Of a stretch of DNA of 41,973 bases, positions 1 to 10,000 are shown in pieces. The stretch's first letter is position 1. Each line of letters starts with the position of its first letter. The position numbers and the translations under genes are program-made. The notes beneath the pieces were generated by a model. The model had not been told where the DNA came from and ran no database searches. It was given only the letters and a program-made list of their open reading frames with translations. This DNA comes from Gammaproteobacteria bacterium F7 (GTDB lineage Bacteria; Pseudomonadota; Gammaproteobacteria; Pseudomonadales; IMCC2047). The DNA is taken from positions 1 through 41,973 of the forward strand of contig LUKI01000018.1 of the NCBI GenBank assembly GCA_001593685.1, read 5' to 3'.

Positions 1-580
1 CTTTAGCAACAAACACCTCGCCATCGGTTAACTTACTGATAATTTCCAAGCCCTGCGTGAACTCATTGCTGTGTTCAGCAATAATCAATGCGGGATCAGC
101 AGCTAATGGGTTTGTATCAATAGCCGCGACAAAAATTGCCTCCGGCTGGGAAGCCGGCGCAGGCACCTTACTAAACGGGCGAGTTCTCAGCGCAGTCCAA
201 AGACCGGAATTAACCAGGTTTTCAACTACCTGTTCTCGCTTGAGTGCAGAGAGATCGGCAGCGGCGTACTGCGCAAAGCTTTCCGCCTCATCACCTTCCA
301 CATCAATAACAACGGATTGCAAAGCGCGTTTTTCGCCACGATTAATGGCTGCAATGCTACCTGCAGCGGGTGCCGTGTAACGAACACCTTCGGTTTTCTT
401 ATCCGTAAAAAGCAGCTGCCCTTTTTTAACCTTATCGCCAACCTGAATCGCCATAGTGGGTTTCATGCCCACATAGTCGCGACCTACAACAGCGACCGTG
501 CGTACTGTTGGGCCATCGTGAATAGCCTGCTCAGGTGCTCCGGTTATCGGCAGATCCAAACCTCTTTTGATTTTGATCAT
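1..580 (-). CDS. nqrA: Na+-translocating NADH:quinone reductase subunit A (partial, N-terminal part)
   Basis: The reverse strand reads from an ATG at 580 and runs off the left edge, so about 193 N-terminal residues are present. The N-terminus begins [14 protein letters not shown], followed by [10 protein letters not shown] and FSKVPAP, which I recognise as NqrA. The early segment with [11 protein letters not shown] resembles a lipoyl/biotinyl-like (barrel-sandwich) fold. NqrA is a subunit of the six-subunit Na+-pumping NADH:ubiquinone oxidoreductase in the inner membrane. It has no membrane helices and contacts the membrane subunits NqrB to NqrF, whose genes would lie to the left. The Shine-Dalgarno sequence before the ATG is weak. 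The gap gene lies upstream on the same strand, separated by a 156-nt spacer with a hairpin. Confidence 0.93.
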   Translation of the reverse strand, partial: MIKIKRGLDLPITGAPEQAIHDGPTVRTVAVVGRDYVGMKPTMAIQVGDKVKKGQLLFTDKKTEGVRYTAPAAGSIAAINRGEKRALQSVVIDVEGDEAESFAQYAAADLSALKREQVVENLVNSGLWTALRTRPFSKVPAPASQPEAIFVAAIDTNPLAADPALIIAEHSNEFTQGLEIISKLTDGEVFVAK

Positions 581-620
581 ATGCGTTGCCAAATTTATTA
601 AATGTAAAAACATAGCAAAG

Positions 621-644
621 CCGTTCAATTAACTTGTTGAACGG
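621..644 (-). terminator. Hairpin between gap and nqrA, possible terminator
   Basis: This is a perfect 8-bp inverted repeat (CCGTTCAA / TTGAACGG) with an 8-nt loop. It lies in the spacer downstream of gap and upstream of nqrA, both on the minus strand. The nearest T-rich run on the minus strand starts several bases past the stem, so the terminator is not classical. It could separate gap transcripts from the nqr operon. Confidence 0.4.
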
Positions 645-736
645 CCTGCAAATTTTATTTTTTATATTGGCGAGTTGCTCGTCACTATTTCACTCGCCTC
701 GCTTACATACAGCAAGTACTAACACACGTTAAAGCG

Positions 737-2191
737 TTAGCTCTCCTCACTTGGAAAAACAGGCAGTGTGGCATTAGTAATCTGACGCAGAATACGTACC
801 ACCTGACAGGCATAACCAAACTCATTGTCATACCAAACATACAAAATACAGCGTTTATCATTAGCAATGGTCGCCAGTGAATCAAAAATACCGGCGGAAC
901 GTGAGCCGACAAAGTCGGTTGAAACCGCTTCTGGCGAGTTGCTGTAATCAATCTGCTTTTGCAGGTTCGAGTGCAATGCCATGTGACGCATGTACTCGTT
1001 AATTTCTTCTTTGTTGGTGGCTGTCTCAAGATTCAGCGACAAAATAGCAATCGAAACGTTTGGCGTTGGTACACGTACTGAATTCCCAGTCAACTTACCC
1101 GCCATCTCAGGCAGCGCCTTGGCAACCGCTTTCGCAGCACCGGTTTCTGTTAATACCATGTTTAACGCTGCACTGCGGCCACGGCGATCACCCTTATGGT
1201 AATTATCGATCAGGTTCTGATCGTTCGTGTAGGAGTGAATCGTTTCAACGTGACCATCAACAATACCGAATTTATCACCCATCGCCTTCAGAATTGGCGT
1301 GATCGCGTTAGTGGTACAGGAAGCCGCCGACAGGATATTATCGTCGTCGCTGATCATGTTGTTGTTGATGCCGTGCACAATATTTTTAACGTCACCTTTA
1401 GCCGGTGCCGTCAGCAGAACCTGAGAAACGCCCTTAGACTTGAGGTGCAGAGACAGGCCTTCCTGATCACGCCAGATACCGGTGTTATCTACAACAACTG
1501 CGTTATCAATACCGTAGGCGGTGTAATCCACTTCGTCCGGAGAGTTAGAGTAAATCACGTGAATTTTCTGGCCGTTGATGATCAGCGCATTACTGTCTCT
1601 ATCAACTTTAACCACACCCTTGAAAGACCCGTGTACCGAATCCTGACGCAGCAGGTTGGCACGTTTTACCAGATCATCGCCTTTACCTTGACGAACAACG
1701 ATAGCGCGCAGACGAATACCCATGCCGCTACCCGTGCCATCACACAACAAACGAGCCAGCAGTCGGCCAATACGACCAAAGCCGTAAAGAACCACACCTT
1801 TCTGCTGCCCTTTATCAGCGGCAGCCGATGTCAATGCACCCGCTAACTCAGCCTTTAAAAAATCAGCCAAAGACTGGCCGTTACCATTTTCGCGGAAACT
1901 TACCGTCAGCTTACCAACGTCAATATGAGACGGAGCCAGAGGCAAAGCATTCAACACCTCTAATGCCGCCAGGGTATCAGCGGGCGACAACTCACGCCCT
2001 TCAACACTGGCGGCAAAATCGTGGGCTTTCAAAATTTCGTTAACTGTACGTTTTACAACCAGACGACCAAAGATAGAAGTTTCAACAGATTTATCTCGAT
2101 ACAAACCACCGATAATAGGCACCATCGCCTCTGCCGCACGTTCCCCTTCTTCCCAACTCTGCAAGTTCGAATCAAGCATCTTTTCAGTCAC
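737..2191 (-). CDS. gap: Glyceraldehyde-3-phosphate dehydrogenase, long form
   Basis: The protein oxidatively phosphorylates glyceraldehyde-3-phosphate with NAD(P)+. The Rossmann motif GFGRIGR is near residue 137 and the catalytic-cysteine motif SCTTNA near residue 292. At about 484 residues it is well above the usual 330. The extra ~130 residues at the N-terminus (beginning around the AEAMVPIIGGLYR segment) are typical of the long GAPDH beside mfd in pseudomonads. The open frame extends upstream to 2257, but a GTG at 2191 is preceded by AAGG at good spacing and gives VTEKMLDSN; an ATG at 2179 is the alternative. Which direction the enzyme favours (glycolytic or gluconeogenic) and its cofactor cannot be read from the sequence. 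Confidence 0.92.
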   Translation of the reverse strand: MTEKMLDSNLQSWEEGERAAEAMVPIIGGLYRDKSVETSIFGRLVVKRTVNEILKAHDFAASVEGRELSPADTLAALEVLNALPLAPSHIDVGKLTVSFRENGNGQSLADFLKAELAGALTSAAADKGQQKGVVLYGFGRIGRLLARLLCDGTGSGMGIRLRAIVVRQGKGDDLVKRANLLRQDSVHGSFKGVVKVDRDSNALIINGQKIHVIYSNSPDEVDYTAYGIDNAVVVDNTGIWRDQEGLSLHLKSKGVSQVLLTAPAKGDVKNIVHGINNNMISDDDNILSAASCTTNAITPILKAMGDKFGIVDGHVETIHSYTNDQNLIDNYHKGDRRGRSAALNMVLTETGAAKAVAKALPEMAGKLTGNSVRVPTPNVSIAILSLNLETATNKEEINEYMRHMALHSNLQKQIDYSNSPEAVSTDFVGSRSAGIFDSLATIANDKRCILYVWYDNEFGYACQVVRILRQITNATLPVFPSEES

Positions 2192-2537
2192 TGATAGCAC
2201 CTTCAAATTAATGATTTTTAGTCTCTTACTGGGCCAAATCGCTACAAGGCCAGACAAGAGTAGTCAATTGTTTATTAGGCCGACATTGACATCAGTCAAT
2301 TCGCCAGCACAAAGCGGCGACATTCTCTCATAATCACCTACATATCTCTAGGCCATATTGGCACTATTTCGAACACTCAAATCGTCAAAAAACCTCTCCG
2401 CAAAAGCACCGCTGTCCGCAAATTTAGCCCCGCATAGCGTATAAATAATTCACCTGTTATACATATTCACGCCGTCCATTTATGCGTAAACTAAGGCGCT
2501 TTATTTTTGCCTGTTTTTAATCGTTACCAAGAGCCCC
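2192..2537. promoter_or_regulatory. Divergent gap/mfd intergenic region
   Basis: This is 346 nt without a gene, between the divergent gap and mfd starts. It contains the inverted repeat ATTGAC-N4-GTCAAT at 2285-2300. On the minus strand the TTGACT of this dyad has a TAATAA 16 nt downstream, a plausible sigma70 promoter for gap. If so, a regulator bound to the dyad would cover the -35. I see no confident promoter for mfd and no RNA gene. Confidence 0.35.
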
Positions 2538-5500
2538 ATGTCGAGCCTTATCTGTAATCACTTTAAAGCCAATCAACCAATTCGCGGTGCCATAGCTGCA
2601 GCCTCCAGTCTGGCTATTTATGAAGCCAGTCAACAACACCAGGGGCTAAGCGTCGTTATTACGCCCGACTCCTTGAGCGCCGATCAACTGGTTGCCGAAT
2701 TGGGCTTTTTCAGCAAGGGCGAAGAAAGCTCAACCAATACGCTACTAACCTTTCCAGACTGGGAAACGCTACCGTACGATTCTTTTTCACCTCACCAGGA
2801 TATCGTCTCGCAACGCCTGTTAACGCTTTATCAACTTCCAAAGTCAACTCAAGGCATACTGGTGATCCCTGTCACCACCCTGATGCAGCGTACACCACCG
2901 ATCGAATTTGTTATGGCTAACAGCCTGGTGCTACAACCAGGCGCAAGCTTTGACATCCAGACAACCCGCGAACGATTAACCCATGCCGGCTACAACTCAG
3001 TCGACACCGTTTACGAGCACGGCGAATTTGCGGTACGAGGGTCGATCATGGATATCTTTCCGATGGGCAGCAATACGCCCTATCGCATTGACCTGTTTGA
3101 CGATGAAATTGACCAGCTGCGCACCTTTGAACCCGAAACCCAGCGCACTCTGGAAAAAGTTAACGAAGTCCGCATCTTGCCTGCGCGCGAGTTCCCGATG
3201 AACTCGGAGGCTATCGCACTGTTTCGCCAAAACTGGCGTGGTCGTTTTGAGAGCGACCCCAAAAGTAGTTATATCTATCAGGAAGTTTCTCAGGGCATCA
3301 CACCGGCCGGTGTTGAGTACTACCTGCCGCTGTTTTTCAATCAAAGCGCTAGCCTGTTCGACTATTTACCAGCCAATACTCAGCTGTTCACGCTCAGCAA
3401 ACTGGATCAAGCCGCTGACAACTTCTGGCAGGAAATCAGCAACCGCTATGAAGAACGCCGCTACGATGTCACACGGCCACTATTAGAACCGGCGGAAATA
3501 TACCTGCCTGTCAACGAGTTATTTGCCGCCATCAAGCCGTTGCCACGCATCAAACTTGAAGATGCGGATCCGATCGACAGTAAAAATAACATCCGCAGTC
3601 AGGTTCCACCGAGCTTTAGTATTGACCATCATGCCGACAACCCGCTGCTGGAGCTAAAAGCCTATCTACAGGAAAACGCTCAACGCACCCTGTTTTGTGC
3701 AGAATCAGCAGGTCGCCGGGAAGTATTACTCGACCTGCTGAAACGCATTCAAATCACACCCGCCGAGTACCCCGACTGGCATAGCTTTGTTGAAGACGAT
3801 GCCAGCATCGGTATTACTATCGGTGCCATTGATCGCGGCTTAACGCTGACCGACCCAGAAGGCAGCCCAACACTGGTCATTATCAGTGAATCACAACTGT
3901 TTGGCCGCCAGGTTTTACAACGTCGCCGCCGAGGTAAGTCACGAGATTTCAGCGATCAAATTATTCGCAACCTGGCTGAATTGAAAATAGATGCCCCTGT
4001 CGTACACATCGACCACGGTGTGGGCCGTTACCGCGGCCTGGAAACGCTTGAGGTAGGCGACCAATCCGAAGAGTTTCTGGCGCTCGAATACGCCAATGAA
4101 GCAAAACTGTTTGTTCCCATTGCATCACTTCACTTAATCGCGCGCTACACAGGCGCTAATGACGAAACCGCACCACTGCATAAACTGGGTACCGACAAGT
4201 GGGAAAAAGCCAAGCGCAAAGCCGCCGAGCAAGTACGTGATACCGCTGCTGAACTGTTAAAAATTCACGCCCACCGCGCCGCTCGCCAAGGTTTTGAATT
4301 CGACATCAACGAAAGCGACTATCACCGCTTTAGTGCCGGTTTCGCCTTTGAAGAAACGCCAGACCAACTGGCGGCCATTGAAGCAACGCTAAAAGATATG
4401 GCGTCCACGCAACCGATGGACCGTCTGGTGTGTGGTGATGTCGGCTTCGGTAAAACGGAAGTGGCCATGCGCGCGGCCTTTGTTGCAGCGAACTCAGGTA
4501 AGCAGGTGGCCATATTAGTACCCACCACCCTGCTCGCTCAACAGCACTACGAATCTTTCAAGGATCGTTTTGCCGACTGGCCCATAAACGTGGAAGTGAT
4601 TTCACGTTTCCGTTCCGGCAAGGAAATGTCAGGCGTGGAGAAAAAAGTCACCAGCGGTGAGGTCGATATTATTATTGGCACCCACAAGCTGCTCGGCGGC
4701 TCAATGAACTTTAAAAACCTTGGCCTGCTGATTATTGACGAAGAACACCGTTTTGGCGTGACGCAAAAGGAAAAACTTAAGGCTCTGCGCGCCGAAGTAG
4801 ACATTCTCAACCTGACGGCCACACCCATTCCGCGCACCCTGAATATGGCCATGGCCGGCATTCGCGACATCTCTATCATCGCCTCACCACCCGCCAAACG
4901 CCTGTCGATCAAAACCTTTGTGCATCGCCAGGATAATAGCATTCGCAAGGAGGCTATCAACCGTGAGCTACTACGCGGTGGCCAGGTTTACCTGCTACAC
5001 AACGACGTCAGCAGCATCGAACGTAAAGCCAAGGAGATTGAAGAGCTGATCCCAGAAGCCCGTGTTGGCATTGGCCACGGCCAGCTACGAGAGCGCGATT
5101 TAGAAAAGGTGATGACGGATTTCTACCATAAACGTTTCAACGTACTGGTGTGCTCCACGATTATTGAAACAGGTATCGATATCCCCACAGCCAACACCAT
5201 CATTATTGAGCGTGCGGATAAATTTGGCCTGGCCCAGTTACACCAACTGCGTGGCCGTGTTGGCCGCTCGCACCACCAGGCCTACGCCTACCTGCTGACA
5301 CCACCACCGAAAAACATGACCAGTGACGCCCAGAAACGCCTGGACGCCATCGCCAATGCTCAGGAACTAGGAGCAGGCTTTACATTGGCGACCCATGACC
5401 TAGAGATTCGCGGTGCCGGCGAACTACTGGGCGACAACCAAAGCGGTAACATTCACACCATCGGTTTTGCACTATATTCCGAGTTGCTCGACCAGGCCGT

Positions 5501-5987
5501 TAACACCCTCAAACAGGGCAAGTCGATAGACCTTGAAAAGCCGCTGCAACATGGTGCTGAAGTCAATCTACGCTTACCTGCGCTGATCCCGGAAGATTAT
5601 TTACCCGACGTACATGCCCGTCTGGTAATGTATAAACGCATTTCCGAAGCTAAAAATGATCAGGAGTTACGTGAGCTTCAGGTTGAAATGATCGACCGCT
5701 TCGGGCTGCTGGTTGACCCCATTCGGCACCTGTTTGAAGTCACCTCCATCAAAATCAAAGCCCAGCAACTGGGTCTGCGTAAAATTGATGCCAACGACCA
5801 GATGGTGCGTGTCGAATTTGACTCGGACACCAATGTCAGCCCCGAACTATTGGTTTCGCTGATTCAAACTCAACCTGCTCAATATCGACTGGAGGGCATG
5901 GATAAGTTGCGCGCCAGTCACGTCATGCCAACCCCCGAGTCACGTATTGATGGTGTGAACCAGCTGCTCGCTCAGTTGTCGACTTAA
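2538..5987 (+). CDS. mfd: Transcription-repair coupling factor Mfd
   Basis: Mfd displaces RNA polymerase stalled at DNA lesions and recruits UvrA for strand-specific excision repair. At 1149 residues it has the expected length. In order: a UvrB-like N-terminal module, the RNA-polymerase-interaction region with DHGVGRY near residue 491, Walker A GDVGFGKT near 632, Walker B DEEH near 733, TATPIPRT near 760, LRGRVGRS near 904, and a C-terminal TRCF domain. No catalytic motif is missing. The csiV-like gene follows after 15 nt and is probably cotranscribed. Confidence 0.98.
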   Translation: MSSLICNHFKANQPIRGAIAAASSLAIYEASQQHQGLSVVITPDSLSADQLVAELGFFSKGEESSTNTLLTFPDWETLPYDSFSPHQDIVSQRLLTLYQLPKSTQGILVIPVTTLMQRTPPIEFVMANSLVLQPGASFDIQTTRERLTHAGYNSVDTVYEHGEFAVRGSIMDIFPMGSNTPYRIDLFDDEIDQLRTFEPETQRTLEKVNEVRILPAREFPMNSEAIALFRQNWRGRFESDPKSSYIYQEVSQGITPAGVEYYLPLFFNQSASLFDYLPANTQLFTLSKLDQAADNFWQEISNRYEERRYDVTRPLLEPAEIYLPVNELFAAIKPLPRIKLEDADPIDSKNNIRSQVPPSFSIDHHADNPLLELKAYLQENAQRTLFCAESAGRREVLLDLLKRIQITPAEYPDWHSFVEDDASIGITIGAIDRGLTLTDPEGSPTLVIISESQLFGRQVLQRRRRGKSRDFSDQIIRNLAELKIDAPVVHIDHGVGRYRGLETLEVGDQSEEFLALEYANEAKLFVPIASLHLIARYTGANDETAPLHKLGTDKWEKAKRKAAEQVRDTAAELLKIHAHRAARQGFEFDINESDYHRFSAGFAFEETPDQLAAIEATLKDMASTQPMDRLVCGDVGFGKTEVAMRAAFVAANSGKQVAILVPTTLLAQQHYESFKDRFADWPINVEVISRFRSGKEMSGVEKKVTSGEVDIIIGTHKLLGGSMNFKNLGLLIIDEEHRFGVTQKEKLKALRAEVDILNLTATPIPRTLNMAMAGIRDISIIASPPAKRLSIKTFVHRQDNSIRKEAINRELLRGGQVYLLHNDVSSIERKAKEIEELIPEARVGIGHGQLRERDLEKVMTDFYHKRFNVLVCSTIIETGIDIPTANTIIIERADKFGLAQLHQLRGRVGRSHHQAYAYLLTPPPKNMTSDAQKRLDAIANAQELGAGFTLATHDLEIRGAGELLGDNQSGNIHTIGFALYSELLDQAVNTLKQGKSIDLEKPLQHGAEVNLRLPALIPEDYLPDVHARLVMYKRISEAKNDQELRELQVEMIDRFGLLVDPIRHLFEVTSIKIKAQQLGLRKIDANDQMVRVEFDSDTNVSPELLVSLIQTQPAQYRLEGMDKLRASHVMPTPESRIDGVNQLLAQLST

Positions 5988-6002
5988 ATCTTAACGACCG
6001 AT

Positions 6003-6845
6003 ATGATTAGCCCCATGAAAAAATGCGCCCTTTTACTACTGTCTGTATTACTACCACTATCAGCTGTGCTCAATATTGCGCAGGCAAGACCAGCCGATTG
6101 GTATCAAATCGAAGTGGTTATTTTTGCACAGAGCAACAACCCATCGGTTACCGAGCTTTGGCGAGACACCTTCTCACCTGACTACACCTCAAACCCGTTA
6201 GTTCTGGGTCATGATAACCAAGTAGCCTCCCCCTTAAACCCCAAGGCCGAAACAAATATCAGCGACGGTGCATTTCAACTGCTGCCTGACACAGAACGAA
6301 CACTTAATTTTGCCGCAAGACGTATTAAAAACTCAGCAGATCTGCGTTTTTTAAGTCACCTGGCATGGCGCCAACCGGTTCCAAGGGGAGCTAGCCCACA
6401 GTCTGTTTTGATTAAAGCTGGTCAACAGTTTAATGATGAGTTTGAACTGGAGGGCACACTGTCTATTCGCCGTAACCGCTACCTGCATGCCCGCAGCGAG
6501 CTATTCTTTTCACGTTTCGAGCAAATGAAGAGCGTACAGGAACTGGATTGGACTGTTTTCAGCGGCGATGATCTTGAATTTGGGCAACGTGACTGGAACC
6601 CCAGTTTCAATGAAACCGAGTCAGGCAACCCTCAATATGTCCGCGCCAGCACCGCTAAATCAAAACAATCCAGGCGGATGCGTTCAGGCGAACTGCATTA
6701 TATCGACCACCCGTTGTTTGGTCTGCTGGTACAAATCACGCCCTATAAAATGCCTGACCCCGCCATGGACTTAAGGCCTATCCCCCTGGAAAATCTGCCC
6801 GCTCAGCGCCCACTACCCGATTCGGCAATCAGCCCAAACCTCTAA
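6003..6845 (+). CDS. csiV: CsiV-family periplasmic protein
   Basis: This is a 280-residue exported protein. A signal peptide (KKCALLLLSVLLPLSA then AQA) is followed by ADWYQIEVVIFAQ, the hallmark start of the CsiV family (PF10972), and the body ends in a conserved segment with ELHYIDHPLFGLLVQITPY. CsiV was described in Vibrio as a periplasmic peptidoglycan-binding protein needed for cell-shape integrity under D-amino acid stress. The gene directly follows mfd, as in pseudomonads. A second in-frame ATG at 6015 gives a more typical signal peptide and could be the true start. Neither start has a clear ribosome binding site, which suggests coupling to mfd translation. Confidence 0.82.
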   Translation: MISPMKKCALLLLSVLLPLSAVLNIAQARPADWYQIEVVIFAQSNNPSVTELWRDTFSPDYTSNPLVLGHDNQVASPLNPKAETNISDGAFQLLPDTERTLNFAARRIKNSADLRFLSHLAWRQPVPRGASPQSVLIKAGQQFNDEFELEGTLSIRRNRYLHARSELFFSRFEQMKSVQELDWTVFSGDDLEFGQRDWNPSFNETESGNPQYVRASTAKSKQSRRMRSGELHYIDHPLFGLLVQITPYKMPDPAMDLRPIPLENLPAQRPLPDSAISPNL

Positions 6846-6851
6846 GCTAAG

Positions 6852-7631
6852 CTAGGAGGATTCAGAATCGCGTAGCGCGACTAAATTCTGCACTGTCTGA
6901 CGCAGCAGTTTTTCAACCTTAGGCATAGCCTGGGCTTGCAAAACCCGAATGTCCGACAGTGACAAAGGTTTGTCACTTCGACCCGAAGCACGATTAACCA
7001 CCAGGTTAATTGAGGCATATTCCAACCCAAGCTCCATCGCTAACACCGCCTCTGGCATCGCTGTCATACCAACGATGTCACAACCGTCACGCTCCATGCG
7101 ATTGATTTCCGCGACTGTCTCCAAACGCGGCCCCTGGGTACAACCATAGACACCGCCATCAACCACAGGCAACGCCAAGGTCTCAGCAGCCATCAATATT
7201 TGCTGTCGAATACCGGCATTAAAAGGCTCAGCAAAATCAACGTACTTAATCGGTTTATTGTTTGAACCATCAAAAAAAGTATCGGCACGCCCAAAGGTAT
7301 AATCAATCAATTGATCAGGTATACAAATAGCCCCCGCCTGCATCTGTTCGGTGATACCACCCACCACGTTGACAGCGATCACCTGCTCAATACCCGCTTG
7401 CTTAAGCACTGAAATATTAGCGCGATAATTCACCAAATGCGGGGCAAAGGCTCCTCCTTCACCGTGACGGGCAAAAAAAGTCAGCATTTCACCACCCACA
7501 CGAGTATGTTGTAACGGCGCATTTGGTTCGCCGTAGGGCGTACTAGGCCACTCACTATCGTAAACCTGCATGGCAGTCAGCGTCGGCAAACCGGTGCCAC
7601 CGATAATGGCGATGCGTGGATACTCAATCAT
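6852..7631 (-). CDS. MTAP/PNP-family phosphorylase, probably S-methyl-5'-thioinosine phosphorylase
   Basis: The 259-residue protein has the N-terminal phosphate-binding IGGTGLP loop and GMTAMPEAVLAMELGLEYASI, which place it in the MTAP branch of nucleoside phosphorylases. In 6-aminopurine-specific MTAPs the base-binding motif contains Asp (TDYD type). Here the equivalent segment near residue 217 reads VVNRASG, with Asn. Asn at this site favours 6-oxopurines, as in the P. aeruginosa methylthioinosine phosphorylase encoded at the same place beside nagZ. The ATG at 7631 has AGGA at good spacing. The mscS stop lies 12 nt upstream, so the two are probably cotranscribed. Confidence 0.85.
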   Translation of the reverse strand: MIEYPRIAIIGGTGLPTLTAMQVYDSEWPSTPYGEPNAPLQHTRVGGEMLTFFARHGEGGAFAPHLVNYRANISVLKQAGIEQVIAVNVVGGITEQMQAGAICIPDQLIDYTFGRADTFFDGSNNKPIKYVDFAEPFNAGIRQQILMAAETLALPVVDGGVYGCTQGPRLETVAEINRMERDGCDIVGMTAMPEAVLAMELGLEYASINLVVNRASGRSDKPLSLSDIRVLQAQAMPKVEKLLRQTVQNLVALRDSESS

Positions 7632-7643
7632 ATCATATTCCTA

Positions 7644-8783
7644 TCAGGACTCTGGCTGGGGTTCTTTAGCGCTAGCATCGCTGTCTTTGCGGGACAATTG
7701 ATCCAGGTGCAAGGTATCCGGCAAGTGAATGGTCGACGTTGGGTACGCAACATCAGCGCCATGCTCATCAATAATTTCGAGAATCTTAATCAGTACATCC
7801 TGCTTCACCTCGTGAAAATGAATCCAGTCGGTGGTTTTAGTGAAGGTGTAAATAAAGAAATCTAACGACGAGTCACCGTAGCCATTGAAGTTGACGATCA
7901 ACGTTTTGCTGGTATCTATTTCCGGGTGCTCCTGCAGCATTGTTTTTACTTCCGCAACAATCGAGGAGAGCTGTTTGGCATCGTCATACCGCAAACCAAT
8001 GGTTTCATAGATACGACGGTTGGTCATGCGTGACGGGTTTTCCACGGTAATATTGGTAAAAGTGGAGTTTGGCACGTATAACGGACGCTTATCGAAGGTC
8101 CGAATGCTGGTCAGTCGCCAGCCAATTTTTTCGACCGTGCCTTCGATTTCCCTGTCCGGCGAACGAACCCAGTCACCGATAGTAAAAGGACGATCCAGGT
8201 AGATCATTAACCCACCAAAAAAGTTAGCCAGCAAATCCTTAGCGGCAAAACCCACCGCAATACCACCAACCCCGCCGAAGGCAAGAATGCCAGAAATGCT
8301 GTAACCCAACGTCTGCATCATCACTAATACAGCGGTAATCACCACCGAAATACGCAGTAGCTTGCCAATCGCCAATACCGTTGTTTCATCCATCGGTTCA
8401 TCAACTTTGTCCGGCGAAACCAGCGCCTTTTCAGCTCGGCTAATAAAGCCGACCACAAACCAGGCTAGCAAAATAATGACAGAGACTTCACGAATCGGGC
8501 CAACAACTCCAAAAATTTCAGCATCGGTCTGTGCCGCAACAATGTCTGCTGCCCAACTGATACCCAGTAACCAAATCAAAATACTCAGCGGTTTCCGGGC
8601 AGCAAAAATCAGCGCATCATCCCAGTAATTTTTGGTTTTTTTAATGTGCCGCACAACGCGACGCAATAGCAATAAAGCAACAAAATTAGTTATCGCGGTT
8701 AACAAAACAACGGTAAAAACTTGAGCAAACAGCGCACTCTGCCCTTCCAGGCCCGTTTGCGCGATCAGTGCATTTATTTCCAT
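7644..8783 (-). CDS. MscS-family mechanosensitive channel
   Basis: The 379-residue membrane protein has several N-terminal hydrophobic helices. These lead into the pore-helix region with AFGGVGGIAVGFAAKDLLAN and FFGGLMIYLDRPFTIGDWV, the signature of the MscS beta domain. A C-terminal alpha/beta domain covers the last ~120 residues. Such channels open on membrane tension and release solutes during hypo-osmotic shock. The frame opens with TTG at 8786, but the ATG at 8783 has AGGA seven bases upstream and is preferred. It lies between nagZ (82 nt upstream) and the phosphorylase gene (12 nt downstream) on the same strand. Confidence 0.9.
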   Translation of the reverse strand: MEINALIAQTGLEGQSALFAQVFTVVLLTAITNFVALLLLRRVVRHIKKTKNYWDDALIFAARKPLSILIWLLGISWAADIVAAQTDAEIFGVVGPIREVSVIILLAWFVVGFISRAEKALVSPDKVDEPMDETTVLAIGKLLRISVVITAVLVMMQTLGYSISGILAFGGVGGIAVGFAAKDLLANFFGGLMIYLDRPFTIGDWVRSPDREIEGTVEKIGWRLTSIRTFDKRPLYVPNSTFTNITVENPSRMTNRRIYETIGLRYDDAKQLSSIVAEVKTMLQEHPEIDTSKTLIVNFNGYGDSSLDFFIYTFTKTTDWIHFHEVKQDVLIKILEIIDEHGADVAYPTSTIHLPDTLHLDQLSRKDSDASAKEPQPES

Positions 8784-8865
8784 CAATCAATCCTGAAAAT
8801 CGTTATGTTTCAATCATTGATAACCGTCTGGATTATCGTTTGGATACAGCATGTTTGTTCGTTAA

Positions 8866-9885
8866 CTATGATTCGTCAGTCAGCGGCGCTATCGCGGCAA
8901 CGGCATCGTGCCACTGCTGCGAAGCTCTAAGTTTTTCACGGCTAAAAACGCCTTTACCCGCAAGCCGAGCTAACCGCTGGCTTGGTTGAATGGGCGTTTG
9001 ATTCAAATAATCAAGCACCTCTAACGCTGCGTCACGATTATTACAAACCAACACCATATCGCAACCCGCCTCTAACGCAGCCTCCGCGCGCTCGGCAAAA
9101 CTGCCCGCCACACTGGCCCCCTCCATACTGAGATCATCGCTAAAGATCACACCATCAAAAGCCATTTCTTCACGTAGTAAAGTTTGAAGCCAGTAACGTG
9201 AAAAGCCAGCCGGTTTTTCATCCACAGCACGATATATCACATGGGCAGGCATCACTGCATCATAGAGCGATGACAACGCTCGAAAAGGCTGCAAGTCCTG
9301 AGCATCAATATCAGCAAACGGGCGCTCATCAACCGGAATAGCAATATGTGAGTCTGCCTTCACACTGCCATGGCCGGGATAATGTTTAGCCGTCGCAACC
9401 ATACCGGCCTTGTGCATCCCCTCAATAAAGGCGCCGCTCAGCGTTGTTAAAACCTGTGGGCACTGTGCAAAGGCTCGATCACCAATGACATCACTCAAAC
9501 CGCAATCGACATCCAGCACCGGGGCAAAACTTAAATCAATCCCTTCGGCGAGCACCTCGGCCGCCATCAACCAACCAGCCTGATAAGCCAACTTTTTAGC
9601 CTTCGCTGGGTCTGTTTCATAGAGCTTTCCGAAAACAGCCATCGGAGGTAGTCGCGTGAAGCCCTCCCTCAAACGCTGAACACGGCCACCCTCTTGATCA
9701 ACAGCAATCACAATTTCGGGCCGAACCGCTCTAATCTCAGCGATTAATTCGGCCAGCTGGGCAGGTGATTGATAGTTGCGTGCGAAAAGGATAATTCCAC
9801 CCACCTGAGGTTGAGCGAGTAGCTGACGGTCATCGGGGGTAGTGCTCAAACCATCGATGTCGAGCATTAAAGGACCAAGAGACAT
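8866..9885 (-). CDS. nagZ: Beta-N-acetylhexosaminidase NagZ
   Basis: NagZ is a cytoplasmic GH3 enzyme that removes N-acetylglucosamine from anhydromuropeptides during peptidoglycan recycling. The 339-residue protein carries the family motif KHYPGHGSVKADSH at residues 167-180, which holds the mobile catalytic His/Asp dyad, and FSDDLSMEGA near residue 250 with the nucleophilic Asp. There is no signal peptide, as expected. The ATG at 9885 has AGGA about 9 nt upstream. Confidence 0.95.
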   Translation of the reverse strand: MSLGPLMLDIDGLSTTPDDRQLLAQPQVGGIILFARNYQSPAQLAELIAEIRAVRPEIVIAVDQEGGRVQRLREGFTRLPPMAVFGKLYETDPAKAKKLAYQAGWLMAAEVLAEGIDLSFAPVLDVDCGLSDVIGDRAFAQCPQVLTTLSGAFIEGMHKAGMVATAKHYPGHGSVKADSHIAIPVDERPFADIDAQDLQPFRALSSLYDAVMPAHVIYRAVDEKPAGFSRYWLQTLLREEMAFDGVIFSDDLSMEGASVAGSFAERAEAALEAGCDMVLVCNNRDAALEVLDYLNQTPIQPSQRLARLAGKGVFSREKLRASQQWHDAVAAIAPLTDES

Positions 9886-10000
9886 AGAGACGTTTCCTAA
9901 AATTAAGGGCGTATTCTAGGGCCTGTTAAAACGAATTGAAATGCCGCGGCCGGTTGAAGTTTTGCGAGACAAAGAACTAAATGTGTTTGCGTAAGCGCCC

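Noticed and set aside
1196-1846. 216-aa plus-strand frame opposite gap
   Set aside because: It is an antisense shadow of the GAPDH gene with no ribosome binding site and no plausible protein features.
4547-4960. 137-aa minus-strand frame opposite mfd
   Set aside because: It lies entirely within the conserved helicase region of mfd and is explained by codon bias on the other strand.
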